64,000 bases of DNA from an uncultured Allomuricauda sp. (GTDB lineage: Bacteria > Bacteroidota > Bacteroidia > Flavobacteriales > Flavobacteriaceae): the NCBI RefSeq assembly GCF_947501165.1, contig NZ_CANMUU010000002.1, positions 682,001 through 746,000 on the forward strand, read 5' to 3'. The translations under genes and the position numbers were made by a program. This document shows, one piece after another, positions 61,550 to 64,000 of this stretch (position 1 is the first letter of the stretch; each line of letters opens with the position of its first letter). The notes under the pieces were generated by a model, which saw nothing but the letters and a program-made list of their open reading frames with translations, made no database searches and was not told the DNA's origin.

Positions 61550-62602
61550 ATGCCAGAACCAAAAGTTGATTTCAAAATCCTTTATCTTAAAAAAAAGTAT
61601 CCCTTACGTATTAGCAGAGGAGTCCGAGATGGCCAATACAACCTGTATGTTTCTGTTACGGAAGATGGGCATACTGGCTGGGGAGAAACATCACCGGGAG
61701 CTTCTGAGGGTGCAGAAACAGCAGAGATTGCCCAGTCTGAACTGGAACGTTTTTTGCATCAATACGACGCTTTCAATTCTCCACACAAAGCCTACGATGC
61801 TGCATTGCAATTAGAAATTGCACCCTGCGCCCTAGCCGCGTTGGATATAGCGCTGTGGGATTTAAAGGCAAAAAAAGCGAAAATGCCATTGTATCAGCTT
61901 TTAGGGTTTGCAAAACCTAAACATGCTACCTCAATTACCTTGGGCATTATGTCTCCTGAAGAGGCAAAGGAACGCCTTCCACTCATTTTGGAAAACGAAG
62001 GTATTCGCACCCTAAAGGTAAAACTAGGCAGTAATGATGGTATTGAAGCCGATAAAGCCATGTATAGTCAAGTGCTGGAATACCATAGAAAGTATCCCAT
62101 ATCCATCCGGGTGGATGCCAATGGTGGGTGGGATGTAAAAGAAGCGCACCACATGATGCAATGGTTGTCTGAAAGGGAATGTGAATATGTAGAACAACCA
62201 CTTAAAGAAGGACAAGAGGTGGATTTACCTTATTTATTTAAAAACAGACCTTTACCTATTTTTTTGGATGAATCCTGTCGGTTTGCAACCGACATTCCGA
62301 AATGGGCCGATGCAGTGGATGGCGTGAACATGAAATTGATGAAATGTGGCGGTGTAACTGGAGCGCTACGGATTATTTCGACCGCCTACGCATTTGGTTT
62401 AAAAACTATGATTGGTTGTATGGGGGAATCATCCATTTCCATAGCAGCAGGTGCAGCGGTATCCGGAGCACTGGACCATATTGATTTAGATTCCCATCTC
62501 AATCTTAATCCAGACCCTTGCGAGGGTGCACCATTAATAAACGAAATTACCATGCCCATGGATGTGCCAGGTCATGGAGGTAAATTTAAATCCGAAGCAT
62601 AA
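61550..62602 (+). CDS. dipeptide epimerase / DgcA-type N-acyl-amino-acid racemase
   Basis: A 350-residue enolase-superfamily enzyme of the muconate-lactonising / L-Ala-D/L-Glu epimerase group. The acid/base Lys pair is in RTLKVKLGS (Lys156, Lys158). The metal ligands are Asp189 (RVDANGGWD), Glu215 (YVEQPL) and Asp240 (FLDESCR), and the opposite Lys lies in NMKLMKCGGV. It epimerises an alpha carbon beside a carboxylate. Two readings are possible: L-Ala-D/L-Glu epimerase in murein-peptide recycling, or DgcA, which racemises N-acetyl-D-glutamate. The DUF1611 gene directly after it favours the second. Stop and next start abut (TAA then ATG). Confidence 0.88.
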   Translation: MPEPKVDFKILYLKKKYPLRISRGVRDGQYNLYVSVTEDGHTGWGETSPGASEGAETAEIAQSELERFLHQYDAFNSPHKAYDAALQLEIAPCALAALDIALWDLKAKKAKMPLYQLLGFAKPKHATSITLGIMSPEEAKERLPLILENEGIRTLKVKLGSNDGIEADKAMYSQVLEYHRKYPISIRVDANGGWDVKEAHHMMQWLSERECEYVEQPLKEGQEVDLPYLFKNRPLPIFLDESCRFATDIPKWADAVDGVNMKLMKCGGVTGALRIISTAYAFGLKTMIGCMGESSISIAAGAAVSGALDHIDLDSHLNLNPDPCEGAPLINEITMPMDVPGHGGKFKSEA

Positions 62603-63634
62603 ATGTTCAGCACAAAACAGAAATTATGCATCTACATGGAAGGAGCTCTGGATAATGATTCTGGTAAAATGGGCTTTGGACTCATGCGCTTTTCAAAACA
62701 TCCCATCGTCTGTGTAATCGATTCTAAATTTCAAGGCAAAACAGTAGCAGAGGCAGTAAACCTTCCGTATTCAATCCCGGTAGTGGCTACCGTTGAAGAT
62801 GCCCTAGTCAAGGGAAGCGAAATAATGGTGCTTGGTATTGCTCCAAGTGGGGGCAAATTCCCTGATTCATGGGATGAACCAGTTTCTTTTGCGTTGAAAA
62901 ATGGACTATCGCTTATAAATGGCCTGCACGATGACTTAAATGCTCGTTTTGCCCATCTTTTGGGCGCCAACCGGATTTGGGATGTACGAAAACCCAAATC
63001 TTCTTATCCCATCGCCACAGGAAAAGCGGCAAAATTGGATAACAAAAGAATCCTAATGATTGGCACGGACATGGCCTCGGGAAAAATGACCGCAGGATTG
63101 GAACTCTATGCAGCTTTGCTGAAGAAAGAAGCTAATGTAGGTTTTGTGCCAACAGGACAAATTGGGATAACCCTTATGGGAAGCGGCATTCCTTTGGATG
63201 CCATAAAAGTAGACCAAGCAGCGGGAGCTGTGGAAGAAGCAGTTTTGGCCGAAAGGGATAAAGACATTATTATTGTGGAAGGTCAAGGGTCACTGGCTCA
63301 CCCAGGAAGTACCGCTACCCTACCCCTTATCCGTGGCACACAGGCTACCCATTTTATACTTTGCCACAAAGCAGCTAATGATCATTTAAGGTTTCCGGTA
63401 TCCCACGTGCCTATACCTCCTCTGGATGAATTCATTAAATTGAATGAAAACGTGGCTAAAGTATGTGGCTCACAATCTCCTGCCGAAACCGTAGGGATAG
63501 CCCTAAACACCATTGGTTTATCCAAAGCAGAAGCCGAAAACAAGGTAATGGAAATAGAAAAGCTTACAGGACTGCCCACAACCGATGTAGTCCGTTTTGG
63601 GGTAGAAAAACTAGTAAAAGCAATTATGCAATAA
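62603..63634 (+). CDS. DUF1611 protein, DgcN-like (putative D-glutamate N-acetyltransferase)
   Basis: A 343-residue DUF1611 protein with a Rossmann-like N-terminal domain (ALDNDSGKMGFGLMRFSKHPIV) and a C-terminal P-loop-like domain (ILMIGTDMASGKMTAG, Gly154 to Gly165; IIIVEGQGSLAHPGST). Members named DgcN are reported to acetylate D-glutamate so that DgcA can racemise it. The loop has Met162 where classic P-loops have Ser or Thr, but Thr163 follows. It is translated directly after the epimerase. If the assignment holds, the pair turns D-Glu into N-acetyl-L-Glu. Formate-THF ligase follows 18 bp later. Confidence 0.8.
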   Translation: MFSTKQKLCIYMEGALDNDSGKMGFGLMRFSKHPIVCVIDSKFQGKTVAEAVNLPYSIPVVATVEDALVKGSEIMVLGIAPSGGKFPDSWDEPVSFALKNGLSLINGLHDDLNARFAHLLGANRIWDVRKPKSSYPIATGKAAKLDNKRILMIGTDMASGKMTAGLELYAALLKKEANVGFVPTGQIGITLMGSGIPLDAIKVDQAAGAVEEAVLAERDKDIIIVEGQGSLAHPGSTATLPLIRGTQATHFILCHKAANDHLRFPVSHVPIPPLDEFIKLNENVAKVCGSQSPAETVGIALNTIGLSKAEAENKVMEIEKLTGLPTTDVVRFGVEKLVKAIMQ

Positions 63635-63652
63635 AATACATCCTTTGATATT

Positions 63653-64000
63653 ATGACCGATTTACAGATTGCCAAGAAAGTAAGCCTTAAACACATTACA
63701 GAAATAGCGAAAGCATTTGGAATTGGTCAAGAGGATATAGAAATGTATGGTAAGTTTAAAGCCAAGCTACCTTTAAGCGCCATCGACCCAAGAAAAGCGG
63801 CCAAGAGCAACTTGGTTCTAGTTTCTGCTATCTCTCCTACCCCTGCAGGTGAAGGAAAAACAACCATGTCCATCGGTTTATCCGAAGGTTTAAACCGATT
63901 GGGCAAAAAGACCACAGTGGTGCTGAGAGAACCCTCTTTGGGCCCTGTTTTTGGGATAAAAGGAGGAGCAACAGGTGGTGGTTATTCCCAAGTGCTTCCT
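63653..64000 (+). CDS. fhs: formate-tetrahydrofolate ligase (partial, runs off right edge)
   Basis: The first 116 residues of formyltetrahydrofolate synthetase, which makes 10-formyl-THF from formate, THF and ATP. The start ATG at 63653 gives [21 protein letters not shown]. The ATP-binding P-loop is [14 protein letters not shown], and the typical [20 protein letters not shown] follows. The C-terminal four-fifths lies outside the window. It is 18 bp after the DUF1611 gene and may be co-transcribed with the epimerase pair. Confidence 0.95.
   Translation, partial: MTDLQIAKKVSLKHITEIAKAFGIGQEDIEMYGKFKAKLPLSAIDPRKAAKSNLVLVSAISPTPAGEGKTTMSIGLSEGLNRLGKKTTVVLREPSLGPVFGIKGGATGGGYSQVLP

Noticed and set aside
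61464..61562. Upstream start for uracil-DNA glycosylase
   Set aside because: It would overlap the divergent epimerase start and add ~33 residues not seen in the family.
1..64000. tRNA, rRNA, insertion sequence, integrase, prophage or genomic island
   Set aside because: No such gene or flanking direct repeat was recognised; the gaps are short and AT-rich, and gene content is uniformly flavobacterial.

Overview
The window looks like chromosome of a marine member of the Flavobacteriaceae (Bacteroidota). It is AT-rich and has many lipoproteins with short signal peptides ending in a Cys. It has LytS/LytTR two-component pairs and an AraC regulator with a membrane-spanning N-terminus. It also has membrane-tethered DNA-binding proteins, VPS10/BNR-repeat secreted proteins, DUF4251, DUF1080 and ABA4-like proteins, and TAnnTTTG-like -7 boxes in place of obvious Shine-Dalgarno sites. 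The genus cannot be fixed from the sequence alone. I see no rRNA, tRNA, CRISPR array, insertion sequence, integrase or phage gene. Both ends cut through genes: a penicillin acylase on the left and formate-tetrahydrofolate ligase on the right.

Layout. 1-19 kb is mostly minus strand and mostly exported or scavenging functions: a penicillin-acylase-type Ntn hydrolase, an unknown secreted protein, two ~1000-residue BNR/VPS10 propeller proteins, gamma-glutamyltransferase, a DUF1080 lipoprotein and an NlpC/P60 peptidase. A small four-gene operon (YgjV-like, GNAT, lipoprotein, NTF2-like) diverges from an HxlR regulator. 18.5-29 kb holds an FAD amine-oxidase-like protein, an MFS exporter, an AraC regulator, a class-C-type serine hydrolase, outer-membrane phospholipase A, a lone receiver protein and an M20 deacetylase/YfcC transporter pair. 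29-46 kb holds an MBL hydrolase and a four-gene operon (ABA4-like, membrane protein, LytS kinase, LytTR regulator). It also holds a divergent pair (secreted ConA-like protein and membrane-tethered regulator) and a cold-shock protein. Further on are a yjdJ/yjdI-like pair, an MFS/Crp divergent pair, and a second LytS/LytTR operon with an additional degenerate kinase, preceded by a protein built of SDHH repeats.

46.6-52.8 kb is the most notable region: eight tightly packed minus-strand genes. They encode an FAD oxidoreductase, a methyltransferase, a type III polyketide synthase, a FabL/FabI-like enoyl reductase, a FabZ-like dehydratase, a FabF-like ketosynthase, an acyl carrier protein and a small membrane protein. 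The likely logic is that a dedicated fatty-acid-type module makes an acyl starter. The type III synthase extends and cyclises it to a phenolic lipid or pyrone, which the methyltransferase and flavoenzyme then tailor. A strong terminator-like hairpin lies directly in front of its first start codon.

52.8-64 kb holds an OmpA/lipoprotein pair, a fused alpha/beta 2-oxoacid dehydrogenase E1, and a 2-oxoglutarate-oxygenase/SUI1 pair. A three-gene operon follows (DUF1835, nucleoside phosphorylase, signal-less PBP2 protein), then a lone receiver and uracil-DNA glycosylase. Last come a directly abutting dipeptide-epimerase/DUF1611 pair that resembles the DgcA/DgcN D-glutamate module, and the start of fhs.

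Start codons were re-read from the DNA. Several of the longest open frames begin at TTG or GTG with a more plausible ATG inside, and I used the inner start where a signal peptide or domain boundary supports it.
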